Source: Flagellimonas algicola (GTDB taxonomy: Bacteria; Bacteroidota; Bacteroidia; Flavobacteriales; Flavobacteriaceae). From it: a stretch of 64,000 nucleotides of DNA. The notes under the pieces are model-generated. The model was not told the DNA's origin. It did no database searches and saw only the letters and a program-made list of their open reading frames with translations. Position 1 is the stretch's first letter. Each line of letters starts with the position of its first letter. The stretch spans positions 372,001-436,000 of the forward strand of contig NZ_VCNI01000002.1 in NCBI RefSeq assembly GCF_005937185.1, given 5' to 3'. The translations under genes were made by a program, and so were the position numbers. This document shows positions 46,601 through 54,946 of this stretch, one piece after another.

Positions 46601-46740
46601 ATCTGTTCTTTATCTATAAAAAGGCCGATAATTTTGACCCTGAGTCTAGCTACTCTACATCCAACTTTGGTCAAGGTGTTTTATTCTATGCCCTACCCAC
46701 TTCAAGGAGTCTAGGCTTGAGTTTAAATGTTAACTTCTAA
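43606..46740 (+). CDS. susC: SusC/RagA-type TonB-dependent outer-membrane transporter
   Basis: 1044 aa with a signal peptide (1-22, ending ATMAQ). A CarboxypepD_reg-like domain (about 25-105; RISGNVTDASTGEPVPGINV) precedes the TonB-box-like SLDEVVVTALGL and the plug domain (about 115-235; SSLAGKVAGVVVSKS, PLYVVDGIPID, SISVLKGPNAAALYGSRAANG). A long beta-barrel follows, ending SRSLGLSLNVNF with a terminal aromatic residue. It imports oligosaccharides with SusD. Given the GH92/GH130 genes upstream, mannose-rich glycans are the inferred cargo. SusD follows 8 bp later. Confidence 0.95.
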   Translation: MNRKIHYFLLLVSFLCLTATMAQEKRISGNVTDASTGEPVPGINVVEKGTRNGTSTDFDGNYTITVSNDAAILVFSAIGFTEQEVAVGQQTTINVSLGEDVESLDEVVVTALGLSREKKSLGYSVTELSGDAVSTVKESNVASSLAGKVAGVVVSKSTSGVGGGTRVVIRGNNSLNGNNQPLYVVDGIPIDNSTLGTAGAGEFSVPDLGNGISDINSDDIESISVLKGPNAAALYGSRAANGAIIITTKKGTLGRGLGVNYTASVTFEDPLVLPKYQNEFGRGTDGNFPQINPSDPLATQVNAVASTGSWGPRFDGSQQLAYNGQQRAYTAQPNNVKDFFRTGTSLVNTVALSGGTENSSVRFSYTNSDLESMLPNSNVKRNNFNLRGFTKLGDRLTVDAKATYFLQDAKNRPSQGTEGVMAYLWTVARNVRNSDLQVFQDTENPINPEDPFRVIAPTSSGGNPYWILQNDHNSDKRKRFTGLVKVDYQFTDWLSAFARAGTDQVTQDVEGYTAVGHHFFPRGGIGFRKNDKTETNYDFLLMFNKDITEKLNLTANAGGNMRHTTEIDARINGSEFKIPGRYFLSNTDADLLTASQSDLVEKRVNSLYGSASFGYDDAVYLDLTARNDWSSALAPENRSYFYSSANVSILLDQVFNLQGGAIDMLKVRGSIASVGNDTGARQIVNVFSVAGDGYLGNVQINRPNIKFSESLRPEDITTTTVGAEFRLFGNRLYGDVSYYNITTKDLIFDVPVDPGTGFSSFRENIGEISNKGIEVLIGGTPVRTDNFSWDISANFSRNKNELVSLIEGQENFQFSSSNGGIVDVRAQVGEGFGDIYTTTWLRNDAGQLVVTAEGRPRATAEREKFGNYQPDYSGGITNTFKYKNFTLNTLVDFRVGGEVFSFTDSAMDASGVSERSLQFRDGGVLVEGVIDNGDGTFSPNTTTISAQDYWGAVSSIGSEYIFEQTNFRLRELSLSYQFPNKMLNDTFIQNASLSFIGRNLFFIYKKADNFDPESSYSTSNFGQGVLFYALPTSRSLGLSLNVNF

Positions 46741-46748
46741 AAATTGCA

Positions 46749-48437
46749 ATGATGAGAAAAAACAAATTATGGTTATTTGGTCTTGTTGCAGCGTTATGTG
46801 TTCTTAACAGCTGTACCAAAGACTTTGATGACATCAACACAAACACACAAGGTTTCCTTACTGACGAAGTAAGTGCCAAGTTCTTTTTAACAAGTTCCCA
46901 AGTGGGTCTTTATGCTCCTAACAGATTTACGTACTGGAGAGCCCACTTGATCCACTCGGATAGATTCGCAGGTCACTTTACCTTCGGACACAATTCCTCT
47001 TGGTGGAGTGACGGTTTGAGCTATAACTTCAATGCAAGTTATACGGATGCTACCTATGGTTGGCTAGCGGGTTATTTTGGAAACATCAAATCCTTTGCTG
47101 ACCTTACAACGGAAGGCGGAGAGTTCGAAAACCAATACATGTATGCCATGTCCTTGGTCATGAAAGGGCTGTATTACCAGATGTACACAGATACTTTTGG
47201 AATGGTTCCTTTCACTGAAGCAGGTGTTGATGGAATTTTGACTCCAGCTTATGACACACAATCAACTATCTATAAAGGTATCATTGCCGATTTGGATGAA
47301 GCAATGTCCATTATTGGTGATACCGAACGAACAGGTCTTGGTGTGGATGATGCAGGTTCCAACGATATCTACTGTGGTGGAGATCTACAACAGTGGAAAC
47401 GTTTGGCCAACACGCTAAAGCTTAGAATAGGAATGCGTGCACTCGGTGCTCCTGGAGATGATTTTGCAGCAGCTACAATTACCTCGGCCATGGGTGCGCC
47501 TTTATTGGATGCATCTTCTGGAAGCGTTACTATGATCAAGGATTTTGAAATCAGTAAGTGGTCTTCATCTGCCTATGGCGATGTATGGCATGATTTCGGT
47601 GGAGGATCCGATTGGACAGTTTCAAGTACGCTTGTAAACTTGTTGAAAGACAATAACGACCCGCGTCTAACGTCTTACGTTCAACCGGCCAAAGGAGGTA
47701 GTTTTGAATTTGATTCTGCCGCTTCTGATCCACCAGACCCTAATTTTCAAGATAGACTGGACTTTATCGTAGCCAATTTGGATGCTGCTGGTGCCAATTA
47801 CACCATGTCAACAGTTGGAACCGTAACCGCAATAGAAGTAGGATCTGGACAGTTCATAGGTCAACCTGTAAGAGTAAACGGTGACACCTATCCTTTCATG
47901 AGATATGATATGTTTTCAACTCCATCTGACGATGTAATCACGCCAAGAGGTGAGCAAGTAGATGGTTACCCAGAGATTATCTTGTCCAGCGCAGAAGCCT
48001 ATTTCCTGCAAGCAGAAGCTGTAGTAAGAGGCCTTGGGACTGGAGATGCTCAAGCACTTATGAATTCTGGTATTGAAGAAGCTATGAAACTTTGGGGCAT
48101 CGGAGGCGGTGATGCTGCAGCCTATGCTGCACAGCCCATTGCTGATATCACTGGAGGAACCGAAGATGAAAGATTGGAAAAAATAGCGTTGCAGCGTTGG
48201 TTGGCGAGCTATACAGATGGTTTTGAAGCTTGGGCGGTTGTACGGAAGACAGGTTACCCTGCAGAATTGGCCGCTGGAGTTACCGATCCAATCCTCTTTG
48301 CCTTAGGAGAATTGAACGGTGATTACCCACAACGTTTAAGATATGGTTCTGGTGCTCAAGAAAATCCAAATTACGCAACAGCTGTATCAGCGCAAGGACC
48401 AGATGAGCAGAGAACTGTTCTATGGTTTGCTCAATAA
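46749..48437 (+). CDS. susD: SusD/RagB-like surface glycan-binding lipoprotein
   Basis: 562 aa lipoprotein (VLNSC, Cys about 18, then TKDFDDINTN). It is of the SusD_2/SusD-like type: helical body with YMYAMSLVMKGLYYQMYTDTFGMVPFTEA, GGDLQQWKRLANTLKLRIGMRA, ILSSAEAYFLQAEAVVRG, and C-terminal EKIALQRWLASYTDGFEAWAVVRKTGYP. It caps the SusC barrel and binds glycan at the cell surface. A strong terminator lies 75 bp after the stop, separating SusCD from the FG-GAP gene. Confidence 0.94.
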   Translation: MMRKNKLWLFGLVAALCVLNSCTKDFDDINTNTQGFLTDEVSAKFFLTSSQVGLYAPNRFTYWRAHLIHSDRFAGHFTFGHNSSWWSDGLSYNFNASYTDATYGWLAGYFGNIKSFADLTTEGGEFENQYMYAMSLVMKGLYYQMYTDTFGMVPFTEAGVDGILTPAYDTQSTIYKGIIADLDEAMSIIGDTERTGLGVDDAGSNDIYCGGDLQQWKRLANTLKLRIGMRALGAPGDDFAAATITSAMGAPLLDASSGSVTMIKDFEISKWSSSAYGDVWHDFGGGSDWTVSSTLVNLLKDNNDPRLTSYVQPAKGGSFEFDSAASDPPDPNFQDRLDFIVANLDAAGANYTMSTVGTVTAIEVGSGQFIGQPVRVNGDTYPFMRYDMFSTPSDDVITPRGEQVDGYPEIILSSAEAYFLQAEAVVRGLGTGDAQALMNSGIEEAMKLWGIGGGDAAAYAAQPIADITGGTEDERLEKIALQRWLASYTDGFEAWAVVRKTGYPAELAAGVTDPILFALGELNGDYPQRLRYGSGAQENPNYATAVSAQGPDEQRTVLWFAQ

Positions 48438-48511
48438 TAAACTTACTGTAAAGTAATCCATTAAGTAGATTAATTTTATAGTTTGAGTTAGTTTGATTCA
48501 TAATTAATTTT

Positions 48512-48545
48512 AAGTAAAGGAAGAGCAATCTTCCTTTACTTTTTT
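48512..48545 (+). terminator. Strong intrinsic terminator with GCAA tetraloop after susD
   Basis: A perfect 13-bp stem, AAGTAAAGGAAGA (48512-48524) with TCTTCCTTTACTT (48529-48541), is closed by a GCAA (GNRA-type) tetraloop and followed by T residues to 48545. It ends or attenuates the SusCD transcript before the ASPIC gene. Confidence 0.92.
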
Positions 48546-48601
48546 ACAACTTCTTTTAAGTTAGCCACAATCATCTTAAGATTGTTATTTAACCTCAACT
48601 A

Positions 48602-51600
48602 ATGAAAAAGAAAACAACCTCGAGATTGGGCTTCATGCTCATTTTAATACTTGCTTTGACCAACTCATGTAAGGTGGATAATGAAGATTCCTCATTTCTA
48701 TTTCAAGCCATGGATAGCGGTCACACCAATATTCACTTCGTGAATGTGAACGTGGAAAACGAGCTTACCAATTCCTTCCTATACGAGTATGTGTATAATG
48801 GAGCTGGTGTTGCCGTAGGTGACCTCAACAATGATGGATTGGAAGACATTTACTTTACCTCCAATTTGGAAAGCAATAGACTCTACCTCAATGAAGGCGA
48901 TTTGGAGTTCGAGGACATCACGAAAATATCTAATACCACCGGTAAAATGGGTTGGACGACTGGAACCAATATGGTGGATATCAACAATGACGGATTGCTG
49001 GACATATATGTATGCAAATCTGGTCCCTATGAAAAAAAATCGTTGCTCCAAAACGAGCTATTTATAAATAAAGGCCCAAATAAAAATGGAATCCCTGTTT
49101 TTGAGGAGTCCGCAGAGCAATTTGGATTGGCCGATACCGGGAACTCCATCCAATCTGCATTTATCGACTATGATCTGGACGGTGATCTGGACATGTACCT
49201 CATGAATCACAACCCCCAAACCTTTACATTGGGAAATACCGAAACCTTTTCACCGCTGGGTGACCGTTTTTATGAGAATCAAAACGGAAAATTTGTCAAT
49301 GTGACCAGGCAAGTCGGTATCTACTCCAATGGTGTTTCCTATGGCCTTGGGGTGGGCGTAAGCGATTTAAACAATGATGGCTGGCCTGATCTTTACATTT
49401 CCAATGACTACGATGAGCCTGATTACTTCTACATCAACCAACAGAATGGCACCTTCAGGGAAGTGGTCAAAGAAGCTACCAACCATATTTCCAATTTTGC
49501 CATGGGCAATGATATTGCCGACTTTGACAATGACGGTTTTGTGGATATTATCACCTTGGACATGGTATCCGAGGATAACTATGGGATGAAAACCAGTATG
49601 GCTAGTATGAATCCCCAAAAATTCAACACCAATGTTGCCGCAGGAAAGCATTACCAATACATGTACAACACCCTGCAAAAAAACAGTGGCCATATAGACT
49701 CCTCGGGGACACCTTTTTTCTCTGATATTGGGCAAATGGCCGGAATCTCCAATACCGATTGGAGCTGGGCGCCCTTGATGGTGGATTTTGATAATGATGG
49801 CCTTAAAGACATTTTCATTTCCAACGGCATCAAAAGGGATTTTAGAAACAAGGACTATTTCAACAACCTTCAAAAATATTTGAGTGAAAATCAGGATGCA
49901 CTTAGCAATCCAGAGAAAATAAACCACCTAATAGAAACAACCCCAAATCGTCCCCACATCAACTACTTTTATAAAAATACCGGAGGGCTTACCTTCCAAA
50001 ACACTTCAAAAGAGTGGTTAGATAATCCAGAGAGCTCCTACTCCAATGGGGCCGCTTACGCAGATTTGGACAATGATGGGGATTTGGACATTGTTATCAA
50101 CAACGTTGATTCCAAAGCAACCATATTAAGAAACAATGCCAATCTTCAAAGCAAAAATTATCTAAAACTGGCCTTCAAAGGGCCGGCGCAAAATTCCATG
50201 GGAATTGGTGCAAGGGTAAAAATCTATACCCAGGGCAAGGAGCAGGTTTACGAGAACTACAGTGTAAGGGGTTATCAATCCTCCGTACCTCCAAAAATTG
50301 TGGCGGGTCTTGGCACCGAGAGTTCGGTTGACTCTTTATTGATTATTTGGCCAGGTAAAAAAGTGCAAAGCGTTTTGAGTCCTGATATCAATACTACGGT
50401 AACCATTGCCTATCAACCTGACCGCGATCAAACTCGCAAAAATCTGGATTTAAGGGATAAAACATTCAAATCCGTAGCACTCAATCCAGAACTTGCCCAT
50501 ACCGAAAATGAATTTGATGATTATCTCATGCAAGTGTTATTACCGCATAAGATGTCCACTTTTGGACCAGCTTTGGCCGTGGGCGATATCAACGGGGACA
50601 AGAGAGATGATATATTCCTAGGGCAAAGCGCAGGAAACCCTTCCGTTGTGTACATCCAAAAATCCGATGGTTCTTTTGCGCTTGCACAAACCTTTGAAAA
50701 AGATGCGAGATTCGAAGATGTGGATGCACAATTTTTTGATTACGACAATGATGGAGACAATGATTTGTTGGTAGCATCAGGGGGCAACGAGTATCAGGCC
50801 AACACACCCAACTATGTGGATCGCCTATATGAGAACAGAAATGGAAGATTTGTGCTTCGGAAGGATTTATTCCCTCAAATTTCCGTTAGCAGCTCTAAAA
50901 TTCGCATAGCGGATTATGACAATGATGGCTACCAAGATGTGTTTATAGGAGGTAGATTTATTCCCCATGACTATCCCTCCCCTGCTAGTAGCTATCTCTT
51001 CAAAAATACAGGTGGCAAATTTATCGATGTTACAGAAAGTACGGCTCCAGACCTCATCAACCTAGGACTTGTAACTGATGCCACTTGGACCGATTATGAT
51101 CAGGATGGCGATTTAGACCTAAGTATTGTTGGCGAATGGATGGAACCCACTTTTATGACCAACAACAATGGGATTTTCTCCAAAGCGGACACAAGCTCCT
51201 TAAATGGCCTTTCCGGATGGTATTTTTCTATAAAAGCATTTGACCTGGACAATGATGGGGACGAAGATTATGTATTGGGCAATCTTGGAGAGAATTACAA
51301 ATACAAGGCCGATAAGGAAAACCCCTTTGAAGTCTATTACCATGACTTTGATGACAATGGGAAAAAGGACTTGGTTTTGGGCTATTACAATTTTGGGGAA
51401 CTGTATCCGGTAAGAGGTCGTGAATGCTCTTCGCAACAAATGCCCTCCATCAAAAAAATAACTCCGTCCTATGACCTTTTTGGCAAATCAACCATTGCGG
51501 ATATCTATGGAAGTGAAAAACTTTCAGAAGCGCTGCACCTGCTTTCCTACAACTTTAAAAGTGGAGTTCTGATAAACAACGGGAACGGGAATTTTGATTT

Positions 51601-51934
51601 TGTCCCCTTCCCAGAATTGGCCCAAATCTCCTCCATAAATGCCATTTTGGACTATGATTTGGATAATGATGGCACTCAAGATTTGATATTGGCCGGAAAC
51701 CTTTTTGCATCAGAAATTGAAACCCCAAGAAACGATGCAGGTTACGGAATGGTTCTTAAAAATATAGGACAAGGGCAGTTTAAGGCTATCAATGCAAACA
51801 AAACGGGCTTGTTTCTTTCAGAGGATGTCAAAAACCTAAGTTTCATTGACATTTTAGGACAAAGGCACATCCTTGCGGGACAGAACAACAAAAATTTGGA
51901 ATTAATATCCGTACCCACAAAACCTATCCTGTAA
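48602..51934 (+). CDS. Giant FG-GAP/VCBS lipoprotein with ASPIC/UnbV domain
   Basis: 1110 aa lipoprotein (LTNSC, Cys about 23). About fourteen calcium-binding-like D-x-[ND]-x-D-G motifs (DLNNDGLEDIYF, DYDLDGDLDMYL, DFDNDGLKDIFI, DYDNDGYQDVFI and others) define two FG-GAP/VCBS propellers (about 30-500 and 620-1090). They are joined by an ASPIC/UnbV domain (about 530-600; SMGIGARVKIYT, VRGYQSSVPPKIVAGLG, DSLLIIWPGK). Such proteins are common near SusCD loci; their role is unknown, with glycan or protein binding suggested. It starts 57 bp after the susD terminator. Confidence 0.88.
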   Translation: MKKKTTSRLGFMLILILALTNSCKVDNEDSSFLFQAMDSGHTNIHFVNVNVENELTNSFLYEYVYNGAGVAVGDLNNDGLEDIYFTSNLESNRLYLNEGDLEFEDITKISNTTGKMGWTTGTNMVDINNDGLLDIYVCKSGPYEKKSLLQNELFINKGPNKNGIPVFEESAEQFGLADTGNSIQSAFIDYDLDGDLDMYLMNHNPQTFTLGNTETFSPLGDRFYENQNGKFVNVTRQVGIYSNGVSYGLGVGVSDLNNDGWPDLYISNDYDEPDYFYINQQNGTFREVVKEATNHISNFAMGNDIADFDNDGFVDIITLDMVSEDNYGMKTSMASMNPQKFNTNVAAGKHYQYMYNTLQKNSGHIDSSGTPFFSDIGQMAGISNTDWSWAPLMVDFDNDGLKDIFISNGIKRDFRNKDYFNNLQKYLSENQDALSNPEKINHLIETTPNRPHINYFYKNTGGLTFQNTSKEWLDNPESSYSNGAAYADLDNDGDLDIVINNVDSKATILRNNANLQSKNYLKLAFKGPAQNSMGIGARVKIYTQGKEQVYENYSVRGYQSSVPPKIVAGLGTESSVDSLLIIWPGKKVQSVLSPDINTTVTIAYQPDRDQTRKNLDLRDKTFKSVALNPELAHTENEFDDYLMQVLLPHKMSTFGPALAVGDINGDKRDDIFLGQSAGNPSVVYIQKSDGSFALAQTFEKDARFEDVDAQFFDYDNDGDNDLLVASGGNEYQANTPNYVDRLYENRNGRFVLRKDLFPQISVSSSKIRIADYDNDGYQDVFIGGRFIPHDYPSPASSYLFKNTGGKFIDVTESTAPDLINLGLVTDATWTDYDQDGDLDLSIVGEWMEPTFMTNNNGIFSKADTSSLNGLSGWYFSIKAFDLDNDGDEDYVLGNLGENYKYKADKENPFEVYYHDFDDNGKKDLVLGYYNFGELYPVRGRECSSQQMPSIKKITPSYDLFGKSTIADIYGSEKLSEALHLLSYNFKSGVLINNGNGNFDFVPFPELAQISSINAILDYDLDNDGTQDLILAGNLFASEIETPRNDAGYGMVLKNIGQGQFKAINANKTGLFLSEDVKNLSFIDILGQRHILAGQNNKNLELISVPTKPIL

Positions 51935-52005
51935 AATGGAAAATACCTGCTATACCCCAATGGCGTCACTAATTGTTATAAATGATTCTAAAACCCTACT
52001 AGCCC

Positions 52006-53445
52006 ATGGCAGTTTTACCTAATAGCGGTACTGCGCCCACAGGTGCAACCCAAAACTACCGCAAACCCTTTTTAACCATAACCTTCCTCTTTTTTATGTG
52101 GGGGTTCATCACCGTGATGAACGATGTACTCATCCCCCATCTAAAGGAAGTATTTGAACTCAGCTATTTTCAAGCGGCTTTGATTCAGTTTGCCTTTTTT
52201 GGTGCGTTCTTTATCATTTCCTTGGGCTATTTTATCATTTCGGTAAGCAAGGGGGATCCCATATCCAAAATTGGATACAAAAACGGTATTATTATTGGCC
52301 TACTGCTCTGCGGCCTTGGCTGCTGCCTTTTTTATCCTGCAGCCATATTTCAACGGTACGGAATCTTTTTGAGCGCACTTTTTGTTTTGGCCTCCGGCGT
52401 GACCATTCTTCAGATTGCCGCCAATCCGTACGCAGCCATTTTGGGGAAACAGGAAACTGCCTCCAGTCGGTTGAATCTTGCCCAGGGATTTAATTCTTTT
52501 GGGGCAACCTTGGCCCCATTGGTAGGCGCCATTTTGTTATACAAAGTTTTTTCCAATGGAGAAATCACTGTAGACTCCCTAAAGATTCCATATCTGATTT
52601 ATGGCGGTATGTTCTTTTTATTGGCCATTATTATCAAATTCATCAATCTCCCCTCCTTTAAAAACACTGAGCAATTGGAGAAAGGCCTATACGTGCTCAA
52701 GTTCAGACATGTGGTGTTGGGCATGATCGCCATTTTTGTGTACGTAGGTGGAGAAGTTACCATTGGAAGTTTTCTTATCAACTTTTTTAAGTTGGATAGC
52801 ATTGCCGGGATGGACGAATCCCAAGGTGGGGTGTTCCTCTCCTACTATTGGGGAGGGGCCATGATCGGAAGGTTTTTGGGTTCCATTGCCATGGGAAGCA
52901 TGACAGACAAGACAAAAAAGTATTTGTTTATGGCTGGACTTTCGGTACTATCCTTTATGGTTATTTATTTTATAACTGGCGTCAAAAACAATGATGGAGC
53001 TTTTTCACTCGAGTTGATTCCATTTGCCCAGATCCAGTTTTTCATCTTTTTCTTGATCATCAATTATTTGGCTTTCTTGGTGGGCGGTTCCAAACCCCAC
53101 CGGGTACTAACGCTCTTCGCTTCCATTGTTATTATCCTTTTGGCCATTATGATTGTCACCAACGGCGCCATCGCCTTTTGGAGTGCTATAGCCATTGGAG
53201 CTTTCAATTCTATTTTATGGTCAAATATATTCACCTTGGCCATTAAAGATTTGGGCAAATATACCAGTCAAGCCTCCTCCCTATTGGTAATGATGATTGT
53301 GGGTGGCGCATTAATTCCCATCCTTCAAGGTGCAGTGGCTGATGAAATTGGTATCCAGCTTTCGTTTATAATTCCCGTCTTCTGCTATTCTTATCTCATT
53401 TTTTACGGCTTGAAAGGATATCAGGTTAAACCTATAAAAGAATAA
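52006..53445 (+). CDS. FucP-like MFS sugar:H+ symporter
   Basis: 479 aa with about 12 hydrophobic segments. The N-terminal FLFFMWGFITVMNDVLIPHLKEVF, then FFGAFFIISLGYFI, ILQIAANPYAAILG and SRLNLAQGFNSFGATLAPLVG are signatures of the FucP/glucose-galactose (GluP) MFS family. Mannose, fucose, galactose or glucose are all possible substrates. Its coupling to the ROK kinase (2-bp gap) suggests that the imported monosaccharide is phosphorylated by that kinase. Confidence 0.92.
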   Translation: MAVLPNSGTAPTGATQNYRKPFLTITFLFFMWGFITVMNDVLIPHLKEVFELSYFQAALIQFAFFGAFFIISLGYFIISVSKGDPISKIGYKNGIIIGLLLCGLGCCLFYPAAIFQRYGIFLSALFVLASGVTILQIAANPYAAILGKQETASSRLNLAQGFNSFGATLAPLVGAILLYKVFSNGEITVDSLKIPYLIYGGMFFLLAIIIKFINLPSFKNTEQLEKGLYVLKFRHVVLGMIAIFVYVGGEVTIGSFLINFFKLDSIAGMDESQGGVFLSYYWGGAMIGRFLGSIAMGSMTDKTKKYLFMAGLSVLSFMVIYFITGVKNNDGAFSLELIPFAQIQFFIFFLIINYLAFLVGGSKPHRVLTLFASIVIILLAIMIVTNGAIAFWSAIAIGAFNSILWSNIFTLAIKDLGKYTSQASSLLVMMIVGGALIPILQGAVADEIGIQLSFIIPVFCYSYLIFYGLKGYQVKPIKE

Positions 53446-53447
53446 CT

Positions 53448-54389
53448 ATGTCCGCTAATGGTACATATGTAGTTGGAGTGGATATTGGGGGCACCCATAT
53501 ATCTTCTGCCGTGGTTGATGTTCAACAGAAAAAAATTCTGGAGGAAACCTACGCCACCAGTCATGTTGCCAACTTGGAACCCTATGAAGTAATCATGGAA
53601 ACTTGGGCAAGTACATTGAACAAGACCATAAATGCCTCCCATAATTTAGCATTGGAAGGTATTGGCTTTGCCATTCCCGGGCCCTTTAATTACAAGAAGG
53701 GTATTGCCTTGTATCCAGAAGGGTTTAAGTATGGTGCCTTAAACGAGGTCAGGGTAGACCATGATCTAAAACCTTTGCTCATTACATCTGAATCCCTCCC
53801 CATACGTTTTTTAAACGATGCTACTTCTTTTGCCGTGGGAGAGGCCTGGCTGGCAGAGGAAGAAGGATTCAAGAGGCAGTTGTGTATAACCCTGGGAACT
53901 GGGTTTGGTGCTGGATTCATTGAAAATGGGATCCCAGTGGTAAACGGTCGCAACGTACCTCCTAATGGTTGTCTTTGGAATCTTCCCTACAAAGATGGTA
54001 TGGCCGATGACTATTTCTCAACCCGGGGCTGCATTAACGCTTACGAAGAACTCAGTGGAATAGAAGTATCTGGAGTTTGGGAGCTGGCAAAGCGTTTTGC
54101 GTTTGACCCCCTTGCCCAGAAAGTGTTTGAGGATTTTGGTAAGGATTTAGGGGACTTTCTCGCCCCGTGGCTGAAAAAATTCCATGCAGATGCCTTGGTA
54201 ATGGGCGGCAATATTTCCAAGTCGTACGCTTGTTTTGGGCAATCCTTGCAGGCAAGTCTCAATGAAAATGGTATTCCTATTCCTATCCGAATATCCAATC
54301 ATATGGAAAAAGGTGCCATTATAGGATGCACTCGGGTTTTTGACAGCCATTTTTGGAAAAACGTCAAAAACAACTTGCCAGAACTATAA
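53448..54389 (+). CDS. ROK-family sugar kinase without the zinc motif
   Basis: 313 aa, cytoplasmic. ATP-binding motif GVDIGGTHISSAVVD at the N-terminus, GIGFAIPGPFN, catalytic Asp in FLNDATSFAVGEAW, and the phosphate loop ITLGTGFGAGFI. The usual ROK CxCGxxGCxE zinc motif is absent: the matching region reads NGCLWNLPYKDG. Its substrate is therefore uncertain; mannose, glucose or fructose kinase are candidates, mannose favoured by context. Last gene of the mannoside locus. Confidence 0.88.
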   Translation: MSANGTYVVGVDIGGTHISSAVVDVQQKKILEETYATSHVANLEPYEVIMETWASTLNKTINASHNLALEGIGFAIPGPFNYKKGIALYPEGFKYGALNEVRVDHDLKPLLITSESLPIRFLNDATSFAVGEAWLAEEEGFKRQLCITLGTGFGAGFIENGIPVVNGRNVPPNGCLWNLPYKDGMADDYFSTRGCINAYEELSGIEVSGVWELAKRFAFDPLAQKVFEDFGKDLGDFLAPWLKKFHADALVMGGNISKSYACFGQSLQASLNENGIPIPIRISNHMEKGAIIGCTRVFDSHFWKNVKNNLPEL

Positions 54390-54426
54390 GCTGTTAATTC
54401 CATTTTTCAAAAGTTTAAAACCGCAA

Positions 54427-54478
54427 CCGTCAATTGAAAACGGGTATCTGTGAACTCAAAAGCCCCATCTGTTAATTG
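54427..54478 (+). repeat. Three CYGTnAAyTs repeats spaced exactly 21 bp
   Basis: CCGTCAATTG (54427), CTGTGAACTC (54448) and CTGTTAATTG (54469) start 21 bp apart. The A-rich or CCCAT-type sequences between them are also partly shared. This is two DNA helical turns, placing all copies on the same face. Confidence 0.75.
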
Positions 54479-54645
54479 GGAGACGATTAAACCAAAACCT
54501 TGTCTTAAGTTTGAATTGTAGTTGGTAGTTAAGTTTTATTGAAGCAGGAAGTTAAGTTCTCTTCCGTTTTTGACTACTGTACATAGCGATGCACTTTTCG
54601 GCTTTTGGTCACAAAGTGTTTAGTTTAGTTGAGGTTTCCATTGCG

Positions 54646-54669
54646 CCAAGGAATTCAACAATTCCTTGG
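54646..54669. repeat. Perfect 10-bp hairpin with CAAC loop
   Basis: CCAAGGAATT (54646-54655) and AATTCCTTGG (54660-54669) pair around CAAC. No long T-run follows on either strand, so this may be an RNA structure or an operator rather than a terminator. Confidence 0.6.
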
Positions 54670-54707
54670 TTGTAATGGATAATTTGTTTCCAGTAATTTT
54701 AAATATC

Positions 54708-54732
54708 AAGAACCTTTTCAGGTTCTTTTTTT
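54708..54732 (+). terminator. Intrinsic terminator between the ROK kinase and the fused gene
   Basis: AAGAACC (54708-54714), loop TTTTCA, GGTTCTT (54721-54727), then T residues to 54732. It lies 319 bp after the ROK stop, so it may end the mannoside locus or a short leader RNA started at the first repeat cluster. Confidence 0.8.
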
Positions 54733-54803
54733 GTTTTAACCAGTTTCCATTCACCCTATCCACAATCCAAAATCTTTCAAAACAGGAAAGCGCAAAAACG
54801 CAA

Positions 54804-54846
54804 CCGTGAACTCAAAAGCGTCATCCGTCAATTGAAACGGGTGGTT
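54804..54846 (+). repeat. Two CCGTnAAyTs repeats spaced 21 bp, upstream of the fused gene
   Basis: CCGTGAACTC (54804) and CCGTCAATTG (54825) are 21 bp apart and match the first cluster. The element CTCAAAAGC-CAT following copy 54804 also recurs after copy 54448. They sit in the promoter position for the gene at 54947. Confidence 0.7.
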
Positions 54847-54946
54847 CATTCATTTAGGGGTCAAATTTCGGATGGATTAATTTCTCTTTGCTCCCTAATA
54901 AAATATGAACCCATGCCTTAACGGCAATAATAAACAACCCCGTTGA

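Larger units (their letters stand above)
54390..54946. promoter_or_regulatory. Long non-coding region with phased 21-bp repeats and hairpins
   Basis: 557 bp with no gene. In order it holds three repeats spaced 21 bp (54427, 54448, 54469), a 10-bp hairpin (54646-54669), a terminator-like hairpin (54708-54732), and two more 21-bp-spaced repeats (54804, 54825) about 100-120 bp before the start of the fused DUF5723/LytTR gene. A 21-22 bp direct-repeat spacing is characteristic of LytTR-regulator operators (known for AgrA/AlgR-type regulators); the regulator identity is inference. Confidence 0.6.

Noticed and set aside
54391-54400. CTGTTAATTC as a sixth copy of the 21-bp-phased repeat
   Set aside because: It is 36 bp from the next copy, out of phase with the 21-bp spacing.
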